Positions 48,541 to 61,692 of a stretch of DNA of 64,000 nucleotides are shown piece after piece. The translations under genes and the position numbers were made by a program. Within the stretch, counting starts at the first letter, position 1. The number at the start of each line of letters is the position of its first letter. The DNA comes from Helopsaltes ochotensis (Eukaryota > Chordata > Aves > Passeriformes > Locustellidae), in assembly GCA_013400155.1 (NCBI GenBank), contig VXBM01001313.1, forward strand, positions 62,001 to 126,000. The letters run 5' to 3'. Below the pieces are notes generated by a model, which searched no databases, had not been told where the DNA came from, and worked only from the letters and a program-made list of their open reading frames with translations.

Positions 48541-51500
48541 TCAGCATCTAGGAAGACAAAGTATACTTTGCCTTCTTAACTATACAGAGAGAATGAATTC
48601 TACTCTAGTTTTAGGGTTTTCATAGCAAATGTACAGTCAATATTAATTCTGAAAAATTTGTAGTGTTACGCATTTTATTATACAGTCATTTACTTGACTT
48701 AGGTTAGAATGAAATCTATAGATATATAGATATATGTGCACTCACATATATTTCCATGAGTGTAACAGTCAATTCTTTATTCTTCTTTAAAAACATAATC
48801 TGTTTTTAATTTCATTCCCACTGCTTTCGTTCGGATTGAGGAGATTTTAACAAGTACGCCTTTGACCAACCTTTTTTTATTACTTAATTTATCTTAATGG
48901 CAAGGACCTGTCCTATAAACTCATCTACCCATGGTTATTTTTACATTCATGAGTAGTTTCTTCAGACCCTATGGGTATGCTCGTGTACACCAAGCTAAAC
49001 ATTCATGAATTTATAAGAACAAGGTCTTATTTTTGCCTGGGCTGTCTTAAATACAGAGCACTAAGACTTCATTGTGTCCCTTTAAGGGGAGAAACAATTC
49101 CAAAGTGTTTGAAAAAGAGGATTACTGTTTTTCATAGCATATATAAACAACAGTAATAATTTTTGTCATGTGTGCTTGACTATAAAGCAAAATTTGTAAT
49201 ACAAATGTCTATGCTATAGCATAACAAACTTGTACTTTCTGTGTTCCTCTGAGTTTCATTGAATCTGACATTGGAAATGGCAGGAATTTTAATTACTTAA
49301 AATAATATCTGTATTATGACCTAACATGCTAGCTAAAGAGGATGCTGTTTGATTATAATTCAGTTCTACATGTCTCTTTCTTCTTTTTTTTTTTTTCTGC
49401 TTAGAAAAGAAAATACATCCAGTGTCTTTGCTGTGACAAGGTGTCACATTCTAGTTGCTGGAAAAACAAACCAGGAAACAATATAAGTAGGAAAACTGTT
49501 AAAATCAAACAAAATTTAAAAAAGAAAACCACAAAAAAGAAGAAATAATTCCTGTTTAAAACCTTGCTTAGGATCCATGTTATATCCACTGCAGCAGCTA
49601 CCCCAAAAAGGTCAATAAAAAGCTCTCTGATGTGGAATACTGGGTGTGTTATAATACAAAGTCAGTGCCTTAAATTAAGCAGGACTCTTATTTATTCACC
49701 TTTTCCTTCTATTGTGGTTTTCTTTCTGAGCTCCCTTCCTTGTTTTTTTTTTTTTTCCTTCTTGAGTTTTGACTGTCAAAAAAAAAAAAAAGAAGAAAAA
49801 AGAAAGAACCAAGAACACAAACGCAGCACAGCTTATCCATAAAGTTAATTTGAAAAAGCCAAGCACCTCTGTTGTTTGCTTAATATCAGTAAAGGGAACT
49901 CTGCTCAGTATCCTTCAGTATCCTTACCTGGAAACAAGGATGCTCTGACAGCAGGAAGCAATGCCATGAGCTGGAGGATAACTGGAAGCTACAAGCAAGT
50001 CATAGCTAACATTTCTGAACCATTTCAACCTCCACGAACTCCAGCTGATTATTTTGACACAGCTTGTGGCACTAATTACACTGGTTGAATTACTGGGCTT
50101 CCTCTCACACACATTGCAAGGTTTCTGGAGATTTACTTTCCCTTTATCCTCCACTTCTTCCGCAGTTAAACACAGTTAGACTTGTATCCTGCACAATACA
50201 GTGTCAGCTCTTGCTTGCCACAGTGGCTGCTTACCAGTGTACAGCAATTTTTAGCCCTCCACTTTCTCACTGCTGCTGAAAAATGCAGGGCCAACAAGTC
50301 CCAGGAATATAAAGCTTCCAGAGCAACAAGTTTAATCCCTCTCTTCTCTTTCCTTCATCACTTGGCACCATGCAAAAAAACCCAAAAAACCAAAAAAAAG
50401 CAAAAAACAAAACAAAACAAAACAAACAAAAAACAAAACAAAACAAAAACAAAGAAAAAAACAAAAAAACCAAACCAAACACCCTCAAACTCATATATTG
50501 GTGCAGTTCAAAATGGTTATTTTTCCAGGAGCTCAATGCTGTCCTAAGAATTGGATGGAGCATCTCAACCTGAAAACAGCAAAGAAATGGAGCACTGGCT
50601 CTGTGACACCACTCCAAGCAGTGAATGCCCCGAAGGACTTGTGCTCCTCTTGTGGATCACCTCTAAACTCCCCTTTTCAGTGCTTTTATTCAACATTTTG
50701 ATGGAGCTGGTGCAGCTCCCACTCCTGCTGTCCCTCTCATTTCTGCGACCTCACAGGCAAACTTTACACGCCCTCACGGATTATTTGGCTAGGGAGGAGT
50801 TAAAGGACAGTTGCAATTCCTGGATAGTTATTACTGTGTCCAAGCAGATGAGCATAGGTTGCAGAGCTGCTAGTTTTATGATTTAAAAATAGACATATAT
50901 TTATGCCAGCTTTAGTTGCCATGGGTAAGTCTAAACTCTGTTTTGTTTTCTTTTTTTTTTTCTAAACAGTGCTTTGAGTTATGTGAACTCAAAAACCCTA
51001 AAAAAGCAGAATCCAGCCATTTTGCACTAAAATATTTGGTTTTTAATGTGAAGTACTGCTGACAGAAATGCACCGTGTGGCACATGCACAACCAGGCAGC
51101 ATGACAAAGGCTAAGCTACCTGTGTCCTGCATCTGTCACCCACAAAGGAAACTAGCCACACTTTTTTATATCAATATAGGTTACTATAGCAACGCAGAGT
51201 TTTTATTTTTCCTCAGGTTTATTATGTAGGAGCTAAGGAGCGTGTTCAGACACTGCATGCATTCATAACCCCACAGAAGTGTCTGTCGACTGCACTCTCC
51301 GAGGCACCTCTAATGGACTTGTGAAGTGCTAACAACTGCAGCCTGCACTGAACAACTCCAGGACCAAAAAGGAAGCACCCCTCGCAACAATAACACACAT
51401 CTAACATTCAGGCTTGGACCCCTAGCTCAGCAAAAATCAAATATTTTCTCAAATGTTAATAATTCGTATGCAAATGATTATTTTATTGGATCGATTTCAT

Positions 51501-53603
51501 TATTTCAGTAAATGTAATAATAATTAAATAAAATCCCTGGTTTCAGTTTTTAGAGGGTAAACTCAAGGAACAAGCTCCTATTGCCAGGACCTTGCCACAC
51601 TTCCTTTTTCGCCTCCAGTGGCAGCAAGGGAGCAGTCCTGAGGAGATGTGAAATGTGGAGCACCCTTGCTTTACTTCACAGAGAGTTCTGATCTTCCTCC
51701 CTGCTACTTGGTTTTGCACCTCGGTGCCAGAGCTTCAGTGCAAAATTCATAAACAGATTTTTGTCAGCTTCCTCTTGCAGAACTCCCCAGTCTATCCCCA
51801 ATGGATACTGGGGAACCACTCGACAGAAATGATTAAATACTCTGGAAAGACCCTTTTTCCACAAACACATCCATCCTTTTATGACTCATGTCTTTTCACA
51901 TCACTATAAGCACCATTTGATTTTAAAACTGAAAACTTTATAGGTAGCTTCAGGGCATCATAGACAAGACAAACAGAAAGCAACGATGCCCTGAGATTCT
52001 GTTGGCTCTTAGCAGGAGAGTTATGGAGAACCCATCCCTAAAAATACAGGCACAGCCTATTTAAAGCATCCCCACATTTGCTCAGTCTTTGGTTTCCACC
52101 ATGCTGTGGCTGAGTTGAGAAGAAAGTCTTTAATCTTGTGGCTCTGTGGTGGCAGAAGAAAGGCAGCCGAGGGTCAAATTTAAGTTTTATGCAGCTGTAT
52201 TGCAACACTTTGGGCGCTCTGGAATTAAAGGGGAAAAAAATTAACTTGACTTTGACTTCCTGCAGTGAGCTGTTTTGTGGCAGGCAGGAAGGATAGTCCA
52301 TGATTAAGGAACTGGCTGCACTCTTAAAGGATGAATGTTTGGCTCAGATGAGCATCCCAAGGGGGTTTGTGCTTCCACAAGCAAATTACTCAGGGCAAGG
52401 CTGCCCCAAGCAAGAAATAATTTCAGCTTCCTCAAGAGAAGCTTGTTCAATCAGAGACAATTTAATGGGTGTTGATTTTCTGGGAAACATGGGGAGTCAG
52501 CATCCCCAAAAATAAGGTCCTTTTGTCTCCAGTTAAGGCAGTGCAAATTTCCCCCTCATATTCCTTCATGTTTTCTGAAAATCGTGGCCAATCTTCCTGG
52601 GGGTCAATTACTTCTCTGTCTGGAGAGAAATCTCCTATTCTTTCCCCCATCTTTTCATCTTTCTTTCATTTTTATTTTTTTGCCTGCTTAGCTGCAACTC
52701 TCATTTAACAAGCCTGCATGTAGCTCTTGCCACCAAGCTCTCAAATCCCACCCGAGGGATTGGCAATGTCACCAAAGCATCCCAGTATCAAAATCATCCA
52801 TTTTCCTTGTCTTTTTTAGCATTTTACTCTGAAAGATACTGTGCACCTCCACCCAGCGTGGGTATGGGATAGGTGGTATAAGGAACAGAACAGGAACACC
52901 TTGGATTTTTCTTGCTATGACAGGTAAAAACAAGCTCTGTGGTCAGTCCAGAAGGAGAGTCTGGCATTTCAGGAGGTGTTGGGAGAGTGTCTTACAACTT
53001 ACCCAGTTCAAGCTTTATCAGAAATAAAACCATTTGCTTAGGGGTGATTTATTGCAATCCTTAACGTTAGTTCTAATTCAGAAGACGTAAGGACAGCAGA
53101 TCTCCCTGCCCATTTCAATTTGTTATCCATGATCCAGTCTCACAGACTGTGGTAACATGCTCTGTCTAAACGCTCCACAAGCTTTACTGCAGAGCGCCAA
53201 AACCCCAAAAGTCCTCATGTCCTAACCTTTGATTTCTGTTCTGAAATACAGGGCTTTAGAGCAGCTTTCTTTAAATTTAATATCTGAGTGTAGAGAGCTC
53301 TTAAATTCAGCCTTGAACTGACCTTGCTGTACAAACTGTGATATTTTTTTTACACCAAAGCCTCAGGCTGCAGCCTGGTCCCCATTGTGTGCTGCATTCC
53401 ATCTTTCCAAACACATCCCCTGAGTGCATCCCATTAGATGTTCTCAGCCAAAGACTGAGAATTTCCAGCTCAAGTGCAGATGCTTGGCCAAAAATTTCAT
53501 TCTCAAGGAACCATTGCAACAGTTACCTGGGAGTCAATCCCTCGTCTCAAAAGGAATAGCAGCTATGAAATAATCTACAGGATAAATAATCTATGGTATA
53601 ATC
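48541..53603. other. Non-coding sequence, no supported gene
   Basis: AT-rich unique sequence with a GATATATA patch (48714-48738), a T14 run facing an A14 run 21 bp apart (49743-49756, 49778-49791), a 10-bp tandem duplication (CAGTATCCTT, about 49906-49925) and the long A/C tract at 50373. Overlapping short frames on both strands show no domains. Confidence 0.55.
50373..50483. repeat. (CAAAA)n / A-rich tract, ~110 bp
   Basis: CAAAA, CAAA and CCAAA units alternate with A-runs. It is the longest A/C tract in the window. Lys/Gln/Asn-rich frames through it are repeat artefacts. Confidence 0.92.
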
Positions 53604-53735
53604 AAGGGCAGGATGGGATGGGGGTTGGAGCAAGCTGGTCTAGTGGAAGGTTTGGCCCACGGCAGGAGGGTTGGAACAAGATGGTCTTTAAGGTCCTTTC
53701 CATTCCAGGCCATTCCATGATTTTATGATCCTATG
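53604..53735 (+). mobile_element. CR1 LINE 3' fragment
   Basis: 'AGCAAGCTGGTCTAGTGGAA', 'GGCAGGAGGGTTGGAACAAG', 'ATGGTCTTTAAGGTCCTTTC' and then three worn terminal octamers (CCATTCCATGATTTTATGATCCTATG region) mark a sense CR1 3' end. It is 5'-truncated. Confidence 0.93.
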
Positions 53736-54199
53736 TTAAACTGGGGAGCTCTGAGAGCTCTGTGAATGTGTGAAATTCAGCCCTGGAAACACGAGAAAAA
53801 TGTGACTTTTTAATCACCACATGATCATACCATGCATGCCTGCAGATATCTGCTTGACCACATCTAGCTGCTTCCTGTGAAAAAAAAAAAAAAGGTGAAT
53901 TTAAAACTTGATAGCCTCAGGAAATTTCAATATTTCAATGTTTCATTTGTCCTGAAGAACAAGGCAGCTGAAACAATGATCTTTCTTCTTCCATTTAGCA
54001 CTGAGGGCACTAAAAAGTGAGTATCCAATTTCTATCTGGCAGTATTTTTGATAATAAGATGGTAGTTTGATAAAAGTAATGGAAATTTCAAATGGAGACA
54101 TCGTTTTTCATTAGGGAAAAAAAAAAGGTGGAAAATTGTAATCCATTCATTCAGGAATTGCTTTTAATGTTTGAACTGCCTTGCACAGAGTGAATCTTT
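53736..54199. other. Spacer between opposed CR1 copies
   Basis: AT-rich unique sequence with an A13 run near 53881. Nothing else is recognised. Confidence 0.6.
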
Positions 54200-54358
54200 A
54201 TCACAGAAGCACAGAATGGTTTGGGTTGGAAGGGACCTCAAAGATCATTTAGTTCCACCCCCCTGCTGTGGGCAGTGACACCTTTCACTGGACCAGGTTG
54301 CTCAGAGCCCATCCAGCCTTGAACATTCCCAGGGATGGGGCACCCACAGCTTCTCTTT
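54200..54358 (-). mobile_element. CR1 LINE 3' fragment, antisense
   Basis: Terminal octamers 'ATCACAGAAGCACAGAATGG' are followed by 'TTTGGGTTGGAAGGGACCTC', 'AAAGATCATTTAGTTCCACC', 'GGCAGTGACACCTTTCACTG', 'GACCAGGTTGCTCAGAGCCC' and 'GGGATGGGGCACCCACAGCT'. This is the best-preserved match to the canonical CR1 3' end in the window, in antisense orientation. Confidence 0.95.
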
Positions 54359-55147
54359 AGGCTCATTCTGCAGCCTTGAATGATTTTTCACCATGTTTTC
54401 CATGCACATACTATTCTTGTCTATTTTTCCTTTGTTTTTAAACACACACTGCAAGCATCTAGGTTCTTCATGGGCTTGCCCTCTGAATACCCCCTTTCAA
54501 GTCTTCTGGGCTCCTGATATCATTCAGAGTCCTCTGGGAGCTTCAAAGCCCACGCAGGAAGCCCTGGGCTGTAAAGAGAGCTATGAAACCGTAAGACTTG
54601 TGGGGTAGAAGTGTCACCAGGGGCTCACTGAGGAAATGGTACTGCTACTCCTCGCTGCCACTCTGTCCCCAGCCACCTTCCCCACCAGCGTGGGAAGCTG
54701 CTGCCCCTCTCCCAGGAGGAGGCTACTCGGTCATCCCACACCCCACAGCCTGCAATGAAACAGGAGGAGAGAAGAGATAAAAAACATCTTCAGCCGTTTG
54801 AAACCATGTCGCTGAGTACAAGAAATCTTAGGGGGAAAAGAAATCAACTACGTGTCTTTAATGAATGGGGGGGGAAAATGTCTTGCTTTGAATAATGCAC
54901 AGGACACAGTTGTGTTTGTATTGTAATCTTATAGCCAACCTCTCTTTAAAAAGAAGTGTGTCTAAACAGAAAGACTTTCTCAAGCTGAGCATCTAGCACT
55001 GCTAAAATGAGGCAAGAGATGTGCTGTTTGACAGGGGCTTTTTGTCCTTTTCTTCTTCTTGAAGAATAAAAGCTTCCTCTGGGAAACATGCAAAGCTAAA
55101 ATTTTCATTTCCACTTCAGGGATAAAAAAACTCACATTAGCTCTCAG

Positions 55148-55177
55148 AAAACAACAACAACAACAAAAACAAAAACA
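55148..55177. repeat. (CAA)n / (CAAAAA)n tract
   Basis: Five to six CAA units are followed by CAAAAA units. Confidence 0.88.
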
Positions 55178-57228
55178 CTATTACAGAAATTAAGATGTAA
55201 AAATGTATAAAATATGTTCCTCTCTTTACTTTCTCTTTTTCTTTACATATGTGCCTGTTCATAGATCCGATAATGAATATTCCTAAAAATTAGACTTTAA
55301 TAATGTGTATATTATCAGATTATAGAAAAAAGCCTAGTTTAGCAGCTATGACTGCCTGGCACATGCTGGGGTAAGAAAAATTCAAACTGCAAGGTTTCCA
55401 AAAGCCTTCCGAGAATTACTGACATGGTGGCACCTTGCCAGCCTGATTTATAGACGAGGCTCATTTTTTATTTTCCCAAGCTGTCTCCTGCTATCACTCT
55501 GGATATCCAGATGTCATACATTTATGGGTCCTGAAGGAGTTCAGAAATAAAAAGAGTGAGTTGCTTGCAAAGATATGTGATCTCTCATTAAAAACAACCT
55601 CAAGTTTGGAGGACTTGTGGATAGCTGATGTTTAAAAAAATAATTCAGAGGCCAGCAAAAGCATTCGTGTGGCTAACCCTGGCATCTGTACATTTGAAAA
55701 TCTGGTCAAAATGTTACTTATAAGCAGAATATTAAGTTGTCTGGTATTGTAGGAGAAATGAGTTAAACCAATGGCCTTTGCAAGGCAAAAGTCAGCTCAC
55801 TTTTTATCAGAAGATTCAAACTGGAAAAATCAAGTAGTTCATAAAACAAAACCTGGTTGACACTATAGGCACAGCCTTACCAAAAAAATCTTGTCCTGGA
55901 GCATTTACCATATTAAAGTCAGAACATTCTGATGACTCAGAAGCACGGTAGGAAATTGAGCAGTTTAGGTTTACTTTTTAGAAGTACTACAAGACTCTGT
56001 GTTAGACTAAATGCTTAATATATTTCCTAATCATCTGAAAGGGAAGGTGGGCAGCAGAGTAAGGCAGCTGACTGATGATGGAAAGTTATGACATGAGAAG
56101 TGACAAAGTTCAGTGCCAGAGGGAACTGTTTACTTGCCGAGGTCCAAAAGCCTCAGTTTAAGAAAGGGACCTGGTAATAACCCTGCAGCTGTGGTTAATG
56201 ATGCAGAAGTATCCCTTTCTTCCTGTATACAGCCAAAATTAAATTAATTTAACAAGTGGATCAGATAACAAAGTACACAGGGAGAAAATAGTATCAGAAT
56301 TCAGAGTATGGTTTCAGCTACAAAAGTGGTGTAGAATATTCATTAGGTCATTTTAGAAAAGATATTGCAGATTAAACATGAAAGATGCTGAGAGAAGGGT
56401 AATAAGAATGGTCAATGGGATGGAAAAACCCCTCACTTTAAATGACTTTAAAATATCAGGACTATTTCCCTAAAGAAGTTTTTTAACACTGGATACAATA
56501 ACAGAAATATTTGAAGTAAGGAGTCATAAGTAAAGAAGCATATGAGAAACCTCTACTTTTTTTTTTTTTCCTGTGATTATTCAAAGTTATGACAATTTAT
56601 GAAAATGGAAAGCAGAGAAATCAGATTTCATAAAAAAAGATATTGGAAAGTTGAATCTGGCCAGGTGGATTCATAGAGACATTAGTTAAATATTCAATAT
56701 TTGATAGCAGAATTATTTTGGTTTTTTCTTTTACACAGCATTGTAAAAAATGCAAGTACATCAAAGTTTATAGCAGTCTCCAAATAGCAGAATGACTAAG
56801 ACAAAAGCCTCCCAGACACTCATGATCCCTCAGAGATGTTTTCTCAAGGATCTGGCTGCAGTTTGATGTGCTGATTCTGCATGGCAGCCTCTCTGCTCCT
56901 AAATTATCTGTTGCCATTAGTGAATGAAAACAAACAAAAAGCAAGCCTCTTCCAAGACACTAAGTGTCAAATTTAAGCCCAACTACTAAAATAAGATGAC
57001 ATCAGCTTCACTCAAGGGATATGGTGAGGTATCTTCTAATATATTCAACCAATTCCCTAACCTTGATAAAGATGCTTTTATAAATGTATAATATATATTT
57101 AGTTATGGGCATTTATTTTTTGGCTCTGCCAGGTGAGAATAGGATCAGAAATCAGGAGCCAACATGAAATATTTATGGCAGACATCCAGACATGCGATAG
57201 GGAGAGCAGGAAATATTGCTCATTTGGC

Positions 57229-57354
57229 GGTTGTTTTTTTGGGGGGGTTGTTTTGGTTTGGTTTTTTGTTTTTTTGGGTTTTTTTGTTTGGGTGGTTTTT
57301 TTGGGTTTTGTTTGTTTGTTTGTTTGTTTGTTTGTTTGTTTGTTTGTTTGTTTG
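57229..57354. repeat. T/G-rich tract ending in (TTTG)12
   Basis: About 75 bases of T-runs broken by G-runs lead into twelve perfect TTTG units (57307-57354). It is the reverse-complement class of the A/C tracts found elsewhere in the window. Confidence 0.95.
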
Positions 57355-59223
57355 TATGAATGCTGGTGCTATATTTAGCTCTGTTAGGAATTTTAAGGCT
57401 GGGATGATTGATCTCATCAAATCACTGGTTTCCTCTTTGGATCATGGCCATAAAGGATGGATGGATGCAAAGGTATGGATGATGGAAGTACAGAGTGCTA
57501 ATGTAACCTGAGGAGCAGGGTTCTTCTGGAATTCAGGCCAGGAACAGCCTAACAAAATAAAAATAATATATGCAATGCAGGGGTATTATAGAACAAAGCC
57601 TATGCTTGGCAGTATTTTTGAACCTATTTTTCCATTTAAATATCTGTCAGCCTGAGTTCTTATATACAGTGTCCCAAGGCATTCATCTCCCCAATAAAAT
57701 GCTATACTTTCCCACAGAAGCCAGCAACATAAAAAGAAAATGGAACCTGTGCTCATATTTCACAATAAAAGTGATCCTAAGGAATTGCTGAGTGCAAGGT
57801 TTAAACTGTGTAAGTCTGCTGGCTAACCCCCTCTTTGGAGATGAGTGCTGTACTGCAGATATCACATGAAAACAAGAAGTGGAAAGAGCATGTGAGCTGA
57901 AAACGTGACTAGAAGAGTTAATACATGGTTTTTTGGAGTGCTTTTGTAGACTTTTGGCTATTGCAAGTTCCCATGTTTCACAGCCATCAATAGGGCCACC
58001 ATAGTAAAATCTGTCCCTGGCTGGTCACAGAAAGGGCTCTGAGGGTTCCAGGAGCAATTTGGAATGTGTAAAAAAATTGTATGAGCTCATGATGGTGTGG
58101 CTGTGCCTACAGTGACATTGTAGTAAACTCCTAGTGTGGCAGGAGAGTTCAAGAAGTAGTGCAATCCTCAGATGAGGGTTTAGTTTTACCCTTCGAAGCT
58201 TTTTCCTTAAGGAACTCTTTTTTTTCCCTCCTCTCTTTCTGTCCATCACCCTGCTGCATGTCTTAGCCACTTCCAGGCTCCCTCAGAAATCCCTCCCAGC
58301 ACACAGGGAATTATCTCAGACTCTGCAGGGAGCAAAGAGAGGACTGGTGCTGTGCACAGACTTTCTGTCAGCTGGGGTCTGCTCCTGTTGTGCACCAGGA
58401 GAAATGAAGGCATCCTGACATGTCTTCCTGGTCCCTGACCCTTTTGAATACGGTGACAAAGAGAAGGAAAGTACAAATGATCATAAATGATTATTCATCT
58501 CTGAGGTGGATGAATTTATCAATACCATATATAAGATGCTATAAGGCACAGCAGATTTGTTGCCCTTCATTTTATCACGCCACACAATCACATTCTGCTG
58601 GAGACTCTCAGAGACCCAGGAAAATGTATAAAAATGGGATGGGACTATATGACCTGAACAAGACAAAAAACCACATTTGAATCATAATTTATATTAGATG
58701 ATAGATCCTATGGTAGTTTTCCATCAAATAAGTCATTCTTACGCTCCCTGAGAGAATGCTTGTTTATAGTAGCTTGTCTGCTCTTCCCATCTCTTTTATT
58801 GATGTAGCAGGAAACAGGAGGACATTTGCTTGTGACCAGTGTATTTACTGCATATGCAATATGTGCAGGTCATACATAGTGCACAATGTATGGCAAAGCA
58901 TTTTTCTGTAGAATTTAGCAATGTGAAATTGCTTTTCAAGTTTCCTGCTTCCAACTGCCTCTGGTAGAGATTCATGTGTTATTTTCCCAAGATTATTTCT
59001 GGGCACAGATAATGATGCTATAAGCATTTGAAAGCTGTCATTTCTGGTTAAATCTCCATGCTGAACAGGATTATTGCATATTGGTATCTAGGCAGCTTTT
59101 GTCAGTATAATTCAGCTGATCGGGGACTGGATATTCTAATTCTGCAAACTGTCACAGTCCCTGGACAAGTTACCCTGACTTTAGTGCAGGGTGTTTGTAG
59201 CAAGGGACACTTGGGTTTAGCAA

Positions 59224-59273
59224 TTTTTTTTTCCTTTCCTCCTTTTTTTTTTTCCCTCTTATTTATTTTTTCC
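59224..59273. repeat. Pyrimidine-rich tract
   Basis: Runs of T separated by CC and CCC with two interrupting A. No splice acceptor with an open exon follows. Confidence 0.8.
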
Positions 59274-61422
59274 ATCACAGGACCTCTGCACAAGCAACCA
59301 TTACCTCCATATTTCAGGGAGTAATTTCACAGGTATTTTCACAGCCAGACCTATTAAGGAGACAAAGTGATATCCAATGCTATCATGAGCAGCTGTTAGC
59401 TATGAAAAAAAAAAATTGAAATATCTCTTGCCACTCTTTTTCTCTCAGGAGAAACGGCAGCTCATTCCCAGTCAGTGGATTTAAGTTACAAGTCTCTAAG
59501 CTGCAGATTTGTTTGACCCCCAAAGCTACCCTGCTGTATAGTGAATCATGGTCAAATGCAACAGCAAAATCAGGATGACTCCATAAGGACTGGTCTCCAA
59601 GATATTTTCAGGCAGATATTTGGTGTGACCCTTAAGTTTGAAAAATCAACAAATATTCATTGATCAGACTTGCCTTTTTATAACGTCAGAATGACCAAAG
59701 CTACTGACATTTTTTGCAGCCTACTATGTTCTCCTTTAAACATACCAAGGCACTCGTATTTCTCCACCAAGTAGAAATGGTATAATTCCCCAAATGAGTA
59801 AAAATTCTGCACAGTTATTGCTAAAATTTCTCATATAAAAATGAAATTATGTTTCCAAGTGCCTGGGGATTGAATACAATTTTCCAGAGTCATTCAGACA
59901 ATCCCACTTCCCTCTAAAGCCATGCTTCTGAAATCAGCCACACAGCATGCTATGCAACAGTATCCTGGATCCAATTATTTTCCCGTTTATCAGAAGGTGT
60001 GAAACAAATCTACAATCTCTTTCATAGCTCTTACACTTCTAATTATATCTCCAGCTTGTTATCAAAAACACAATTAGGTGAGGTGCAGCAGGTCACGGAG
60101 CTGGGTTGGGAATTGTGGCGAGCTGGTGATCCGCCCGCGCTCCTTTCCCACTCACATCATGTTTTGGGAAATCCACCCGACCCAGGGATGCCTGCTGCTT
60201 CCACAGCAGTCTATGTATCCTTTGTTCGCTTTGCTCCAATAATTTACCACTCCCCTTTGGAAGAGAATTCAACAGATTTCAGTAACAGTTACCTCTGCTG
60301 TAGCCTCCACGGTTTATTAACTAAGAAAATACCCCAAATCTCACTTTCTAACAAGTGGGGAGCTTTAGCAAGTTTGAGGTTAGCTAGTTGGATGACTGCT
60401 CTCTCTGGAATAGAGACATGGACACCATGCCTGGATGGAAATTCAGGCACTTTTAAATTAGTTTCAACTCATTAATAACCTGCATGTATTGTGTTTTCTG
60501 GCCGCACAAGGAATGCCAAAAGGGAAGATGGGGAGCCGCCCTTACGCTCTGCAGCCACACTCTGTAGCAGAACTCCTGCTCAACCCAGTGGGATTACTGG
60601 CTCAATGGTGGTGGATTCAGACCTAGATTCCTTTCCAGCACACATTACAGCTGGAGCTTACCAAGTCATATCAGAAATCACCTGGCCTCTCTTTGAATTT
60701 TCACTTTGAACTGAACTCAAAGGTGCCTTCAACCACACATATTTTGGCTAATTCCAAACTTTCCAGCTGAGGACTCATATTTCATGAGTAAATTGAAAGC
60801 AGTATGTACCTTTGATCAGTTCATGACAGTGAGTAGAACAGAGAACCTCAAACTCAAACTAATTCCAGCCAGTTTTAACCAACTTAATAGACATTTTCTT
60901 TAATACTGAAACCAAGTTTACTGATGGGCAGACCAAGGCAGGACTACAAGAATTCAGACTGTTACATGGAAAATCATGTCTTTCTCACAGGTGGCACGTG
61001 TCCTAATATGTCTGAACATCTTTAAACCATGGTGCAAGACTGGATTCAGTTCTGATGATAAACATTACAGGTAGAGAGCAACGATGCAATTAAGATACAC
61101 CATGTTAGAAGTGAGAGGTGTTTCTCAGGCCACCTTGTCCCTCTGAGGAAGGTTAAATTAGGTTCATATTCATTACATTGGGTGTTTATGCAACATCATC
61201 TTCAAGACTCTGAGTGAACATGAACTACATCTCTCCCCAGATGATGATCTATTTCAGTGCTTCCAAATCTTTACTATTGGTAAGCTTTTTCTTACTCTCT
61301 GCTCTGACTCATTCTCTTTCTAGCTTCATCCAATTATTTCTTGTCATAGTGAACCAACCTAAAATCCTGGGATTCCTGAATTGATACCATGTGTTCAGAA
61401 GTCATTAAATGCTGTAACTGAT

Positions 61423-61460
61423 GATACGATTTGATTTGATTTACAACTGATGTTGTAAAT
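61423..61460 (+). repeat. (GATTT)n and perfect 9-bp hairpin
   Basis: GATTT-type units are followed by a perfect inverted repeat, ATTTACAAC (61439-61447), loop TGAT, GTTGTAAAT (61452-61460). The stem is too short for a microRNA precursor. Confidence 0.85.
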
Positions 61461-61660
61461 TCTGCTTCAAGATATATGTTAAGCCTTTACAATTATCTAT
61501 TGATAACTGTGTCCAATATTTTTCTAGCAACTAGCCCTACCACCACTAAATTGTCCTCTGATCGTTTCTCTGAGAATTTTGCATTCTTTAATTATTGTAT
61601 GTAAACATAAGTACTGCAATCACCCAAGCAAATGGAAATCTCTTAGCATTGTACTCATTA

Positions 61661-61692
61661 CTATCATCATCAATACCACCATCATCATTATT
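61661..61692. repeat. (CAT/ATC)n microsatellite, imperfect
   Basis: ATC units interrupted by AATACC. Confidence 0.8.

Larger units (their letters stand above)
54359..61422. other. Non-coding sequence, no supported gene
   Basis: A long AT-rich stretch with no recognisable transposon. It contains (CAA)n at 55148, a T-rich run near 56560, the T/G tract at 57229 and the pyrimidine tract at 59224. The block 55380-55690 is repeat-poor and could be regulatory. The 158-codon frame at 59999-60475 (+) has no recognisable domain, no exon-like boundaries and mixed composition, so I do not call it a gene. Confidence 0.55.

Noticed and set aside
50370..50573. Lys/Gln/Asn-rich frame
   Set aside because: It is a translation of the (CAAAA)n tract.
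59999..60475. 158-codon plus-strand frame, one of the longest outside the gap
   Set aside because: No recognisable domain, no splice or promoter signals, and unremarkable composition. Frames of this length are expected by chance in 64 kb.
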